Shown: positions 1 through 12,110 of the stretch, in pieces | How the letters are laid out: every line of letters starts with the position of its first letter | Position numbering within the stretch: position 1 is the stretch's first letter | Assembly: GCA_023935145.1 (NCBI GenBank) | Contig: CM043700.1 | Coordinates: 142,374,828-142,438,827 of the forward strand | DNA from: Bretschneidera sinensis | Lineage: Eukaryota > Streptophyta > Magnoliopsida > Brassicales > Akaniaceae | Reading direction: 5' to 3' | DNA: 64,000 nucleotides | Program-made: the position numbers and the translations under genes | The notes under the pieces: model-generated | What the model was told of the DNA's origin: nothing | Databases searched by the model: none | Seen by the model: only the letters and a program-made list of their open reading frames with translations

Positions 1-570
1 CGCAATCGCAACCGTACCACGCTCTTCTGCTTCGCGGGGGCGACACGTGGCAAGATCAAGAAGGATTTCAGGGGGTTACTGCTGAGTCATTGCAAGAACG
101 AGTCGGACTCGTGCCGGGTCGTGAACTGTGCCGGGACTCGGTGCTCCAACGGTACCTCGGCGATTCTCGAAACGTTCCTGGATTCGGATTTCTGTTTGCA
201 GCCGAGAGGTGATAGCTTCACCCGCAGATCAATTTTTGACTGCATGATAGCCGGTTCGATCCCCGTTTTTTTCTGGTACCGATCGGCTTATTTACAGTAC
301 GAGTGGTTTTTACCGGGTGAACAGGGGAGTTACTCGGTGTTTATAGACCGTAATGAGGTAACAAATGGAACGTCTATAAGAAGGGTGCTTGAAAAGTATA
401 GCAGAGAAGAAGTGAGGAAAATGAGAGAGACTGTGATTGATTATATACCAAAGTTTCTGTATGCAAGACCTCATAGCGGGTTGGAGACTATAAAAGATGC
501 ATTTGATGTTGCTATAGACGGGGTATTGAGGAGATTCAAGGAGCATGAGAATTGGTACAAGTGGAAGTAA
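1..570 (+). CDS. GT47 exostosin-family glycosyltransferase, xyloglucan galactosyltransferase-like (3' end only)
   Basis: The frame is open from base 1 to the TAA at 568-570, so about 189 C-terminal residues are visible and the start lies left of the window. The stretch FCLQPRGDSFTRRSIFDCM followed by AGSIPVFFW is the nucleotide-sugar-binding signature of plant GT47 enzymes. The tail 'KYSREEVRKMRE' and 'DAFDVAIDGVL' resembles MUR3/XLT2-type xyloglucan galactosyltransferases. Those are Golgi type II membrane proteins that add galactose to xyloglucan side chains. The N-terminal anchor is outside the window, so localisation is inferred from the family. No frameshift or stop is seen. The exact acceptor position (MUR3-like or XLT2-like) cannot be decided from this part. 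Confidence 0.88.
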   Translation, partial: RNRNRTTLFCFAGATRGKIKKDFRGLLLSHCKNESDSCRVVNCAGTRCSNGTSAILETFLDSDFCLQPRGDSFTRRSIFDCMIAGSIPVFFWYRSAYLQYEWFLPGEQGSYSVFIDRNEVTNGTSIRRVLEKYSREEVRKMRETVIDYIPKFLYARPHSGLETIKDAFDVAIDGVLRRFKEHENWYKWK

Positions 571-2907
571 ATGAAATTATGACAATGTGAGGGTAAACGG
601 GAGTGTGAACTAGATTAGAACTTTCTTTTTCTTTTATATACATTTGCGGGAAGAGAAATCGTACCCAGATCTTCAATCCAACTTTTGGAGGATTTGAAGA
701 TTTGGAGGTGCCTGAAAGAATAGAGATCACATTGGGGAGGCAGGTAATCAGTTATCAGTCAATTTTTTTTCCTTTTTTCCAGAATCTGAAAATGAGATAT
801 GGGTATGTGTATTCTTTTTACTTTAGATGATGTATACATTTTACAGACGCTATTTACCATAGTTGTTGAGGATTCAGAACTTCCAGAGTTATTTGATCAG
901 CTATTGGGGAAATTTCCTGGTGAAGTGATGGTTCTACTGGCTTTTACAAGGTGGATGAGTTTGGACCACCAATCCTGCTATCCATTATCTTGGTTGTGTG
1001 ACTGAATTGAGGAATTCTATATAAGATAGAATAATTAGATGGATAAAATTATTAGGGCACTTGTCTTCTACGAGGACCATGGCATCACAACATAACAGAA
1101 ATAAGAGTTTGTATAATTCTTATGTTTTAGTTTATAAATAAAATTTCAGGTTGAGCCTGTGTGGTTGTCTTATTAAATCGATTCTGATCATTTTGTGTTT
1201 TAGAAATTGGTATGACCATAAATTTTTTTAACTTAAACACAATTAATTTCATGATAATTATTATTTTGCAAAGCGATGGAGTTGATCTCGGTCAAAAGTC
1301 GACTTGCTTAAATTTTAGTTTTACGAGTTAAGTTTGAACTATCTTCAACTTGAGCTCTATTCAGCTTGAATTCTTTTCTAAGTGGGTTGGTTGAACTTAA
1401 ACACAATTAATTTCAGAGTAATTATCATTTTTCAAAATGATCAAGGCATGACTTTCACATTTTTCAGTAAAAACAGTGAAACTAATGGCATAATAATGCG
1501 TTCATTTCTAGTTATCAGCTTTAAGACTGTTTTCTAATGCCTCTGTGCACTGCTTAGGAACTATAGCTCATCCACCTTTCTGCTTTATGTGGATGCTTTA
1601 AATGACATTTTGGGGTTCGGACACATTATTTAGGTGTTGCAAATTCTTTTTATTACATCAATGAGAACCACCAATTAGGGGGGTCACTCTTTACAACTCC
1701 CACTGTGACCAATCTCTGGTCCAAAAAAGTGTTTCGCATTGTTATATGGTTAAATATTTATATAAAAATAGAAAATAAATCAACAAACTGTATAGTTTTA
1801 TGCATTTTTGTTGAGGAAGTGTTTTATAAACAATGCCCTTTAGAAGAATAGAGAGGAAGGTAGGCATTTTTACTATTGTTGATTGTGGGCCTATGAGGAA
1901 AAAAGACAAAAATTGTGGGGAATCTTCATCTTTTGTGTACTCTTCTGATCTCATAGTTCAGAAGATGAGATAATATAAAAGAGAATAGGCCCTACCTGTT
2001 TTGTTAATTAGGCCCTCAGCGATGGGATGAAAAACCATAGAAATGCATGCACTTCTATGTCTACAACAGGAGAATCATTCTTGCTGGTGGCCGCAGCAAT
2101 CATAGGGATAACATATAGGTTAAGGGGAGATAGAATAGAAAAAAGATGAATTCTTGTGTCAATAATAAATTATGTTGAAAAAGGACATAAAGTTAAAGTT
2201 CAGACTTGACTGCTACAAAATCAAATAATAAAAAGGAAATGCAACAACGTCAAAGCAGTTACTAACTTTTTGGTCACTAAACTTCTATGAGATTTTCAAT
2301 TATATTAATGGCTTGTCAGATGATCAAGAGACCTTCAATTAGACCATTACATATCACCATACTCCTTTGTAACTGCTAACCCTCTCAAATCATCGGTAAC
2401 CCATGTTTGATTGAAGTATGTGAAGAAAATCTTTGCTCAAGGTCATGGACTCATGGGAAGCCATACTAACGGTAAATCTGATAAACCAATTTTTAAGAGA
2501 TTTCTCATGGAAAGTCATATTAACAGTAAATTTGACTAACAAATTTTTAAGAGAGTTTAATTTTTTCGTAAAAAAATATTTAGGTTTGAGTTTTTTAATT
2601 AGATAAAATTAATTTTTTTTTAATATTTATATCTAATTTGTGTGTAAAAACAATCACACAAAATCTATTAAATTTCACTTTTTCCTTTAATTTTATTTAA
2701 TTTTTTAATAAAAAACGTTAAATATAATTAAACATACTCAATTGCGCGCTCATAGGTTTAGTAAGTCTCCAAAGTAAAGTTAATATTTTAATATGACAAG
2801 ATGTCGGCGATAATCAAGGGGGTGTTTAGATTTACGTTTGATTTGTACCTAATTCAAGTGTTTTGCACTAAAAAGTGCGTCAAGTCACTGGTCAACATGG
2901 GATTTCA

Positions 2908-2910
<3 letters not shown>
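571..2910. other. Intergenic, AT-rich; 3' flank of the glycosyltransferase gene
   Basis: No coding region is recognised. Several short open frames (for example 799-1005) have no recognisable domain. The first few hundred bases are probably 3' UTR and downstream flank. A diverged direct repeat lies at about 1229-1276 and 1391-1441. Confidence 0.6.
1229..1441 (+). repeat. Diverged direct repeat, two copies of about 47 bp
   Basis: 'aacttaaacacaattaattt' occurs at about 1229 and again at about 1395. Each copy is followed by a similar AT-rich stretch ending in 'ttgcaaagcga' or 'tttcaaaatga'. The copies are about 165 bp apart. Origin unknown. Confidence 0.6.

Positions 2911-2988
<78 letters not shown>
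2911..2988 (+). repeat. Compound microsatellite (CT)n(AT)n
   Basis: About 16 CT dinucleotides run directly into about 22 AT dinucleotides. The open frames that cross it on both strands (runs of Ser-Leu and Tyr-Ile, or Arg-Glu) are artefacts of the repeat. Confidence 0.97.
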
Positions 2989-2989
<1 letters not shown>

Positions 2990-3257
2990 ACATGAGACTA
3001 TGTTAATGATGCAAGATGGAGAACATGTGAAATGCTTGAACATGTTACATGTTGAGGAAGACCGTGACATGACGTGAGATTTCACTACGATATGTGTGAC
3101 AACGACTCAGTGAAGGGATCAACCCGAATAATACACACCAAAGAAAATAATAGAGCTACGGTATGAACTATCAACTTCTTAGAGTGAAGAGGGGAGAATT
3201 TATAAATACCATATTTTGAGATTATTTTGACAAAGGGATTATCATAATATTAAAAAA

Positions 3258-3936
3258 GCATGTTTGGTTGGAAGATTAAATTGAGATTAGAATATTTTAA
3301 TCATATATAAATAGTTATATCACATTTGGTTAAGAAAATTTACTATTAATATGGGGTAAAATTAGACATAATCTTATATTTTTTCGTCTCATCTCCTTAT
3401 GTGAGAATTTATCTATCCCTTTGGGGTTAAATTTTTTTCTTTTGTTATTTTTACCATTGAATAATAATTATTATTATTATAAACAAATTAATTATTATAA
3501 TAATATTTTTCATTTTTATTATAATATTATAACAATTATAATAATAATGATATTATTTTCATTATTAGAATATTATAATGACAATGATAATACTTATAAC
3601 CATGATGATAAAATAATTATTATATAATAATAACTATCATATGTTATTAAATTAATGATAATGATAATAATTATATTTGTAATAAAAAATAAAATAGTAA
3701 TAATAATAGTTAAATTTTAAGGTTTGTGAAGAAATTGAGAATTGTTAAGGATGGTGAATAGTACTATGGTATTTTGATATTTAGATTTCATATCATACTT
3801 TAGTCTCAATCCAACAATCTCATAAACCAAACATATAATTAAAGTATTACTTATTTAATTTATTTTTTTTATTCTATCTCATGTTAATTCTAGCTCTATC
3901 CTATTATAATTATGTAAGTGAACCAAACGGGCCTAA
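3258..3936. mobile_element. Candidate non-autonomous TIR element (MITE-like)
   Basis: The left edge 'gcatgtttggttggaag' is roughly the inverse of the right edge 'gtgaaccaaacgggc'. The interior is very AT-rich, with an ATT/ATA-type low-complexity core at about 3450-3720 and no coding capacity. The TIR match is partial and I could not identify a clear target-site duplication. Confidence 0.3.
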
Positions 3937-3968
3937 GGTTTTGAATTAAAAAATCTCTACCTTTACCT

Positions 3969-4363
3969 TATGTTTGGGATATAGAATGGAAAAGAAAGAA
4001 AATGATATGAAGGGTAAAAATAGGAGAAAGTTGAGGGTACATGTACCCTTTATTTGGATGTTTAAAAAAAGAATGGAAAAGAAAAGATTTAACACTTTAC
4101 TATTTTATCCTTTATTAATATAAGAAATATCATTATAAAGTTAAATGTATAATGATGAACACATTAAAAAAATTATAAAATAAATACACTTTCATTCTAA
4201 ATCTTCTAAATTTTAAAGAATTAAAAAAAACAAGGATTTAAAAAGAAATAAAAGGTTACATGTACTCTCATTTTCCTTTCCGTTCATTAAGAGAATTTTC
4301 CAAACAAACGGTATATATTCCCATTCATTCTCTTTCTATTTATTTCTCACGATCCAAACACAT
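3969..4363. mobile_element. Second candidate AT-rich inverted-repeat element
   Basis: The left end 'atgtttgggatatagaatgg' plus the purine-rich stretch after it roughly mirrors the pyrimidine-rich right end, which closes with 'ctcacgatccaaacaca'. An internal palindrome 'gggtacatgtaccc' lies at about 4035. Boundaries are approximate and no target duplication was confirmed. Confidence 0.3.
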
Positions 4364-4965
4364 TGTTAAATGTTGGGCCGCAGGGATTAACGTGGGTGTG
4401 GTGTTGACGTGTAGACGGTGTTGGTCTACGTTTGGGCTTTTACATAATTTGTTGTTTTCAAGACGTTTTGATAAATTTTAACTGCAGTTGGTTCTCCCTA
4501 TCAAAGCTAATTAGGCCTAAAACAATGGCACAAAAGCAGATAAGGTCCTAAACTTGCAGTGGAACATCAACCTCTAGCGCCAACAATTTTAATAAGCAGG
4601 GTCTTCTTTTCGCTAAGCAAGTGCAAACTAATTTAATTAATAAAATCACTTGTCAAACGATCATAAATTAAATCCCACTTACATCAATTTTGAAGGAATA
4701 GAATCTCACTCACACAAAAATTAAAGGGATAAAAGGATTAGGGAGAAAAAGAAACAAACAACCAGAAACAGGCCCAATCCAACATAGGGCGTACAAGAAA
4801 ACGGGCCAAGGTGGGGACAGGGGCCAGACCAACAAAGTTACAGGAAGAAGCCCAATTCTCAAGGTCATGGGCAAGGCTATCGGCTGATCTTGTTTTTTTT
4901 TTTGTTTTGCACACATAATTACAGGAAATCACCTTCGTTGCAACTTCTCAGGATAAGAAAACAAA
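4364..4965. other. Intergenic, probable promoter region of the ATS3-like gene
   Basis: No coding region is recognised. The minus-strand open frames at 4710-4932 overlap each other, lack a recognisable domain and sit directly upstream of the ATS3-like start codon. Confidence 0.5.
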
Positions 4966-6088
4966 ATGGTGAAAGCAGCAATCTCCTTTTTCCTCCATTT
5001 TACTTTATTATTGGTCGTCTCTGAAGCCAATTCGATCAGCTTGAAGCCTGAAGCTTTCGAATCCTTTAATGTCAGCTATATCCAGGTTTGATTAATATTA
5101 CCCTATGAACAACATTATCCTTGTTCTTTGTTTGGTTTTATGAATCTCCTTTCAAACTGAAAATTCTCTCTCTTGCTGTCCTCTCTCGGGTAAAGAATCT
5201 AGGAAGCTGTTCTTACACAGTGATAATCACAACGAGCTGCTCCTCATCCCTATACACACGAGACCAGATCAGCGTCGCTTTCGGCGATGCTTACGGCAAT
5301 CAGGTTCTCTCTCTCTCCCCCTTTTTTTAGGATGAAAATTGCAAAATTAAGTTTTTAATTCTGGTTCTTAATTAGATTTGTATATGCATAAGCAAAATCT
5401 AATTTGAATTCAATTCTAAAGACTGGGTGAAACTATCTATTTTCTCTGCGGTTTTCTTCTAGCCATAGCTTCAATTGGAGAGATTCTTGGCCGCACCAGT
5501 GCAAAACCCTTCTCAATTAACATTACCAATGAAGTCTTCAAAAATTACCAACTATGCAAACAAGAATTTTACGGCAATTCATAAATGTTGATGATGTGGT
5601 TGTTTTTGAACCGTGGATTTAATAAAGAAGAAATTTAAATTTATCAGCATAATCAGTCTATCCCTTTACGAATCATTGATCAAGCTTTAATTGATTATTA
5701 CTAATACCATGTTTTTGTTTTTAATCCAAAAATCAATTGCATTTAAAATCAGATATATGTATCGAGGATTGATGATCCATCTACTAGAACATTTGAGAGA
5801 TGTTCTTCGGATACCTTCCAGATAAATGGACCTTGTGCTTATCAAATCTGTTATGTCTACCTCTATCGATCTGGACCGGATGGTTGGATGCCGGATAGTG
5901 TGAAGATTGATGGTCATAATACAAGGAGCCTTACTTTTTACTTTAGGACTTTTATACCCAGAGATGTTTGGTATGGGTTTAATTTGTGCAACGCTGCTTC
6001 TTCTTCACATCAACCTACTGCTCAGAGATTGTTCATATTTGTGATTCTGGGTTTTGTTCTTAGTGCTCTGATGAATGCTCTTTTATAA
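4966..6088 (+). CDS. ATS3: Embryo-specific protein ATS3-like (PLAT/LH2-type fold), 3 exons
   Basis: Exons are 4966-5085, 5196-5303 and 5753-6088, joined by phase-0 GT-AG introns, giving 187 aa. Exon 1 encodes a signal peptide (MVKAAISFFLHFTLLLVVSE). Exon 2 carries 'GSCSYTVIITTSCSS' and 'DQISVAFGDAYGNQ'. Exon 3 carries 'DDPSTRTFERCSSDTFQI', 'CAYQICYVYLYRSGPDGW' and 'DVWYGFNLC'. These blocks are diagnostic of the plant ATS3 family, secreted proteins first described from embryos, with paired cysteines likely forming disulphides. The biochemical role is not established. The start is chosen for the AAAATGG context and the signal peptide. The C-terminus ends in a hydrophobic run (LFIFVILGFVLSALMNALL), suggesting a GPI anchor or membrane tail. 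Confidence 0.88.
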
Positions 6089-8808
6089 GTTTAACTATCC
6101 TTGATTTGTTGTAGCTTTTAAAATCTTGGTAAGGAATGTAATGATATTATGCAAGATGTGTTTTTTTCTAATTGCGTGGGATGAGGTTAGGCTATGTCTG
6201 GCAAGTGATTTTTGTCTAATCTATTTTAAACAAAGTGATTTAAGTTTGTTTGCCAAACATCGTCAATCATTATCTTTCTTTTTACAGCCATAAGTATACG
6301 TTACATGATGATATTGTTTGATAATTGAATATAATTACGTTTATACATAGATGGTTAAGCTTGTTTTGCTGGTAAGAGAGAGGACACAGTTCTACAACTT
6401 TTCTCAACACTGTTGTAGCCAATCCCGCATGCCCATCACTAGACATTAACTTACAATTTCCCCATTATAGTAATGCGGGTGGCAAATAGATTCCATGGCC
6501 TCTCTTTGAAATTTTTGGGATGGGAATTTCATGAAGGACACATTTAGAAATTTTTTTGTTTATATAAGTTGTAAAACAAAATTTTTACGGTGAGTGTAAA
6601 TTTAATTGATAATTTTTAAAAATTTCATTGATAATATTAATGGAATATGTACAAATATTATTAATAAATTTTTTAAAAATTATCAATCTAAGTTTTCAAT
6701 ACAAAAATCTTGTTTGGGTGCTGCCAAAATCTCCCCTCAATCCGTGGTATTCAACCACGTTTGAAGCATAGGAGTTAGCAGTCTAAGGGGTGGCTTTCAG
6801 GACATTTTAGTGGAGATTGGATGCAAGCTGTCTTTAAGACCTATTCTATGGGAGATCAGACGGCTGAGAGATCAACTAATAGGGATCAACTAATAGGGCT
6901 TTGCAACCAAGCCTCAAAGAAGTGTGCCCTGTAACATAATCAGAACTGATAACAAACGGCCATGGAAACAACTTTCCTATCTTTCACCTCACAGTTTTGC
7001 CAATTGGAGATAAATTTTGACAAATTTTGAAGAAACACTCCTTTTACCTAACAAAGATTCAATAAAACCTCTGCCTCTTTATCCTATTTTAGTTGTTACT
7101 AGAAAATATTCTTTGCAAAATTCATTTTGTGAAAAGTGCTTTAGAAAACTAAAGAGTGTTTTGTTTCCCTAGCTAACCGAAAACGAAATTTAGACTATAC
7201 ATGGAAAGAATGAGAAAATCTTGCTCCACAAGTCACAAGGAAACATACCATATTAAAAAGATAAGATTTTGGAGAAGAAAAAAAATACTTTTATGACTTA
7301 AAAAATGGTAAAAATGACTACTCATATTTACAAAGATACAATTGATGTGACATTAATAAAATTGTCTTTTTTTATAAACAAATTAATAAAAATGACTTTG
7401 ACATTAACACCACATATAAATTAATTATAATCAACATAAAAGTTAGATATACATATAATTAAATTATAGAAAATATTAACTTGCTACGTTTAAAGACACA
7501 AGTTATCATAATGCCTAAATTAACTTGGACAAAATTACTCATAATTATTACCTAAAATCTCATTAAACTAGGGTTTTTTTTTTTTTTTTTGACATTGTAA
7601 AAAACCTCTCTCCTTCTTCAATGAACCAAAGATGAAAAAAGAAGATCGGTCAATTGGCATGTGCATGCACATGTGAATATTTCAACAGTATTAAGTTGTC
7701 ATAATTACAATTTTTGACTTTACTATGTGAGCAACATGTGAGGGTGAAACCAAAGTTGAAATATAAATTGCCAAACGTTAATTCAATAATATCACTAGTG
7801 CATTTTTCGATCACCTATTGGTCTTTTATCATTGTTCGTCAACACTTGAATAATATTTATATTAAATTTTTAATTATTTTTCATAAATCACACTCTTTGA
7901 AAATTTTCACTTTGAATTCTGAAAAATTTCATGAATGCTAAAAATTCAAACATAAATATTACGTTATTACCTTATATTTTTCTAATAGCTTATCGTAAAT
8001 TTTTTTACCATAGACTCATTCAAAATTTTGCTATTTCAATATTTTTTTTCGGTCCCCAAGTGTTTAAAAAAGACGCATAATAAAAAGAAAACTAAACGAA
8101 TTGGGTAAACGTAAGTTAAGTTTACACATACTACATGTATATATACAAGTTGGCTGAAAAAATCTCTGCAACTCGTAAAAATCTATACAACATTTACTTG
8201 TTGTAATTTGCAATATTTACCAACTTTTCACGTTTTGGCTACATGTCCTTCATGCAGTCTTCAAAAACAAAACTTGTCAATTCTACAAAAACTTGGCAGC
8301 AGGTGCTACCACGTTAGCACCTGCTGTTACGTTTTACTGTTTATAGATATTTTTTTTAGAATTTTTTTTATTCAAATACTAATAAACCTTTTATATATAT
8401 TTTATTTTAAATTTTATATCATATTTATTAAATTATTTTTTATTTTTATTTTATAAATACGAATATTACAAAATATTTGCAAAGTAGCTACTTGTTAAAG
8501 GGCCGAGAGATTTATTTTATTTTCTTGAATTAATTTGGTATGATATCGTTACGAAAAACCCGAAATTTACTCAATCCACTTAGCTCACAAAATTCGAAAT
8601 AATAATAATAAAAACAAAAAACAAAGATTCACCTCTTCAGATACACACGGACAACTTCCAGACACGTCCACATTCACCAAAAGTACTTTTATTATCGTGC
8701 AAGTATTGGTTCTTTATTTAACCTTCAATTCTTTCTTCTTCTAATTTGGATGACAAGAAATCACTCTCTCTCGATTCCTTTTAGAATTAAGAATTTCTTC
8801 GAAGAATC
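6089..8808. other. Intergenic between the ATS3-like gene and OMA1, AT-rich
   Basis: No gene is recognised. A short pair 'atgtctggcaa' (about 6195) and 'tttgccaaacat' (about 6250) may be the ends of a tiny inverted-repeat element. A poly-T tract lies at about 7573-7590. A perfect 12-bp hairpin lies at 8297-8326. The last 200 bases are probably the OMA1 promoter and 5' UTR. Confidence 0.6.
8297..8326. repeat. Perfect 12-bp inverted repeat with 6-nt loop
   Basis: The arms are cagcaggtgcta (8297-8308) and tagcacctgctg (8315-8326) around the loop ccacgt. The arms are GC-balanced within otherwise AT-rich DNA. Pairing does not extend past the arms. Confidence 0.85.
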
Positions 8809-11800
8809 ATGAGATGCTACAGAAGATCAAAGCTCGTACTTGACGCCTTACGCAATAACTACACTCCAACAATTGTGTCCAAAGCTACTGTTCAAGATTC
8901 GTATTCTAGAGTCTACTCTTCGATTTCTGCTGCAAACAAAGCTAAGTTTTATGGGTTTTCTTCATTTTGCTCTGTTTCTTCACACATACTGGGTTTTTCT
9001 GTTGGTAATAAGAATTTAAATAGCCCATTTCTTATTAATGCCAAGAGATTTTATTATGTGGATCGTTATCGTGTTCAACATTTTAGGCCACGAGGGCCAC
9101 GACGGTGGTTTGAAAACCCGAGGAATGTGTTGATCGTCGTGTTGGTTGGTTCTGGGGTTTTGATCACTCTCTACTTTGGGAATTTGGAGACTGTACCTTA
9201 CACAAAGAGAACCCATTTCGTGCTTTTATCGAAAGCTATGGAGAAAAGTATCGGAGAGACACAGTTCGAGCAAATAAAAACGGCGTTTAAGGGCAAAATA
9301 CTGCCTGCAATACACCCGGAAAGCGTGAGGGTGAGATTGATATCAAAGCATATCATTGAGGCTTTGCAGAGAGGGTTAAGGCATGAGCAAGCGTGGAGTG
9401 ATTTGGGGTATGCATCTACGGAGAGTTCTATGGCGCATGAAAAGGGTGCACATGATATATTGATGGCGTTGAGTAAGAGTGGTCAAGGGAAAGTGGAAGG
9501 GAAATGGTACCATGAAGATGAGATTCTGGATGATAAGTGGGTTCAGCAGAGTAGGAAGAGGGGTCAAGAGAAAAGGTCCCAAGCGGCGACATCTCATTTG
9601 GAAGGATTGAATTGGGAGGTTTTGGTGGTTAATGAACCTGTTGTTAATGCGTTTTGCTTGCCGGGCGGGAAAATTGTTGTGTTTACAGGGTTGCTAGATC
9701 ATTTTATAAGTGATGCTGAGATAGCTACCATAATTGGGCATGAGGTATATGAATTGTTTAGACCTTCAGGAAAACATTTTATGGGATATGCTAATGGTAT
9801 ATTGTTGATTTATTTGTGGTTTTTCTAATTAGGTTGGTCATGTTGTGGCTCGACATGCTGCAGAAGGGATTACAAAGAATTTGTGGTTTGCCATTCTACA
9901 GCTGATTCTTTATCAGTTCATCATACCCGACCTCGTTTACACAATGTCAACTCTTCTGTTGAAGCTTCCTTTCTCCCGAAAGTCTGTTTCCTTGGTCCAT
10001 TCTCTTGAATAATAGTTGGGTTTCTTTAGACATTCTTTCGCATCGTTTGCTTGTGAAATATTGTTTAAAATAAAGATTGACGTAGCTGCTTGATTGAGAA
10101 GTGCAGTAATTAGGATTTTCAGTTTATTTTTGAGATTATGTATAGGCACATTTCAAATATTAAGATAAATTAAGTATATGCTTGTGATCATAAATTGTTA
10201 ATGCTTTTAATCTTTAACTTTGTCTCATGGCAATGCTTTCTTGATTAATTGGCTCTTGACCTAGCATGTTAAGACCATGTGGTGATTAGGGATCAACTAC
10301 TAATAGTAGGATTTTAGTTTCTCATTTGGCTGATAAGATGCAAGAAAGGTTAGTTCTCACAAGAAGAAGCATTAATTCAATGAGTAATCTTCCAAGCATG
10401 ATTCTATTATTTTTATATGAGATTGGTTTAAGATGAACTTCTAAGCAAAATATCTGGTATTCGTGGTCTTCTTTAGCCATAAATAATACGCTTATTGATA
10501 TGGCTGCAACTGTATAAGCATTTGCACTACAAACATATTGTAGAGCTTAGCTTTGGATATGCTTGCATTCCTAGTACCCTTTGGTGTCATGTATCTCAAA
10601 AAATGAAACAATTAACTCTGAGCATCTATTTAACGCTGACAAAAAGTCCTTTTGATTTTGAATTGGCATTTGACTGTCATGATCCCTTGTGGCTCTAAAG
10701 AAATTGGAGTCTTGAACTATGCTTTAGATAAAGAGAAGTTGTTCCTGATATTGTTTTTGTTCTCATCATTAGTCTTCTCTGTATCATCTCCATTTCCCTT
10801 GGATGTACCGTTAGGGTATAACTATAACATACCACCTACTTTATTGATGTCTGTAGCAGATTTCCTGTCAACTCGTGTTGTAGGAATTTGCTCCTAATTA
10901 CATACTAAAATGCTTTAGTAGCCACATAGTTGGTCCAGTCAACTTCTACTATTCTACTACTTCTAATGCCTTGTGATTGTTTTTTTAAAAGAAGTAATAA
11001 AGTGTGATAGCTAGCCACATGCTGAAATTTCTCCTACGATTTTGGTTGATCTTGGTATGGAAATTATTTACATGGTCCGGACTGCTGCAATGGACAGCTT
11101 ATGTTTATCAAGAGTTAATATATGCAGTTTAAGTTAGTATGTAGAGACACTGCTATAAGAAAATTGCTTTCCAGGTAGTAATTAATCCAGTATAAACTTA
11201 TTAGTATAACATAATATAAGTTAGAATACTTCTGATTTGTCATTTGGTGGGGTGCCTATGAGAAGAAAATAGAGCAAGTGGTCGAACTGTTGTGATCCTT
11301 TCAAATCCCTCAATGAATTAATGATTATAGAATCAGTTACAGATTCAGTGGGTCTCTTCTGAGCACATTGGCTGACCCTGAAAATTATCTTCTCTCATTG
11401 TTGTTTGTTCTTGTTGGCTTTCTGTTTCTCCTTTTATGTTTTTCTTCACTAGATTATGAAACCTTTCACGTTACATGCACTCAATGGGATGGAATATGGT
11501 GAATAGAAATCTAGGGCGTTCAAACTTCAAAGTACTCATTTAGATTGTTATCTTTGATAGGATGGAAATGGAAGCAGATTATATTGGGCTGCTGTTACTT
11601 GCTTCTGCCGGCTATGATCCTCGAGTGGCGCCCAAAGTGTATGAGAAGTTGGGGAAGGTCACAGGTGATTCAGCTCTGAGAGATTATCTTTCGACTCATC
11701 CATCTGGGAAGAAAAGAGCTAAATTGTTAAGTCAAGCTCAGGTCATGAACGAAGCACTCATGATTTATAGGGAGGTACTAGCAGGACATGGGGTTGAAGG

Positions 11801-11810
11801 TTTTCTTTAG
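8809..11810 (+). CDS. OMA1: Mitochondrial metalloendopeptidase OMA1 homologue (M48 family), 3 exons
   Basis: Exons are 8809-9744, 9833-9981 and 11561-11810, giving 444 aa. The introns are 88 bp and 1579 bp, both GT-AG. The N-terminus is Arg/Ser-rich and fits a mitochondrial presequence. A hydrophobic segment (NVLIVVLVGSGVLITLYFG) at about residues 105-123 fits an inner-membrane anchor. The M48 zinc site HEVGH is formed across the exon 1/2 junction (GHE then VGHVVARH), and the third ligand region is 'MEMEADYIG' in exon 3. A second hydrophobic segment (LWFAILQLILYQFIIPDLV) follows the active site. OMA1 processes inner-membrane proteins under stress; its plant role is in mitochondrial quality control. 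Splice sites were chosen for continuous frame and fit to the family. The start is the first in-frame Met. Confidence 0.93.
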
Positions 11811-12030
11811 GGCAGCTCATACCACCATGATATGAGGTGGCTGTGAAGTTGAAGGTTCTCATCATTCGTCCAGTCATCGCCGGGCCTTTTTTCTTTTTCT
11901 TATTTATAATTGATTTTCTATAATCTCCGTAATTGTAAGTTTGCAGATTGGAATCCTTTTCAGATGAGTTTTTTCTTTTCTTCTTCTTTTTCCTTTGCCG
12001 TATCAACTGTAATGTCCATTTCTGTGACAT

Positions 12031-12110
12031 AGGAAACCTATGTGTTCAGTTTATATATGTGAAATAAATTAGGAAACATCCGTGTTCAGTTTATATATGT
12101 GAAATAAATT
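12031..12110 (+). repeat. 40-bp tandem duplication carrying AATAAA, downstream of OMA1
   Basis: Two 40-bp units start with 'aggaaac' at 12031 and 12071 and share 'gtgttcagtttatatatg' followed by 'tgaaataaatt'. Each unit has an AATAAA-type poly(A) signal, about 250-290 bases after the OMA1 stop, so the signal has probably been doubled. Confidence 0.85.

Noticed and set aside
310..546. Minus-strand ORF of 78 codons
   Set aside because: It is the antisense shadow of the GT47 reading frame.
2801..3085. Open frames with Ser-Leu, Tyr-Ile or Arg-Glu runs
   Set aside because: They are products of the (CT)n(AT)n microsatellite.
11758..12030. Lys-rich minus-strand ORF
   Set aside because: It is antisense to the OMA1 last exon and 3' UTR; its poly-Lys comes from a T/C-rich tract.
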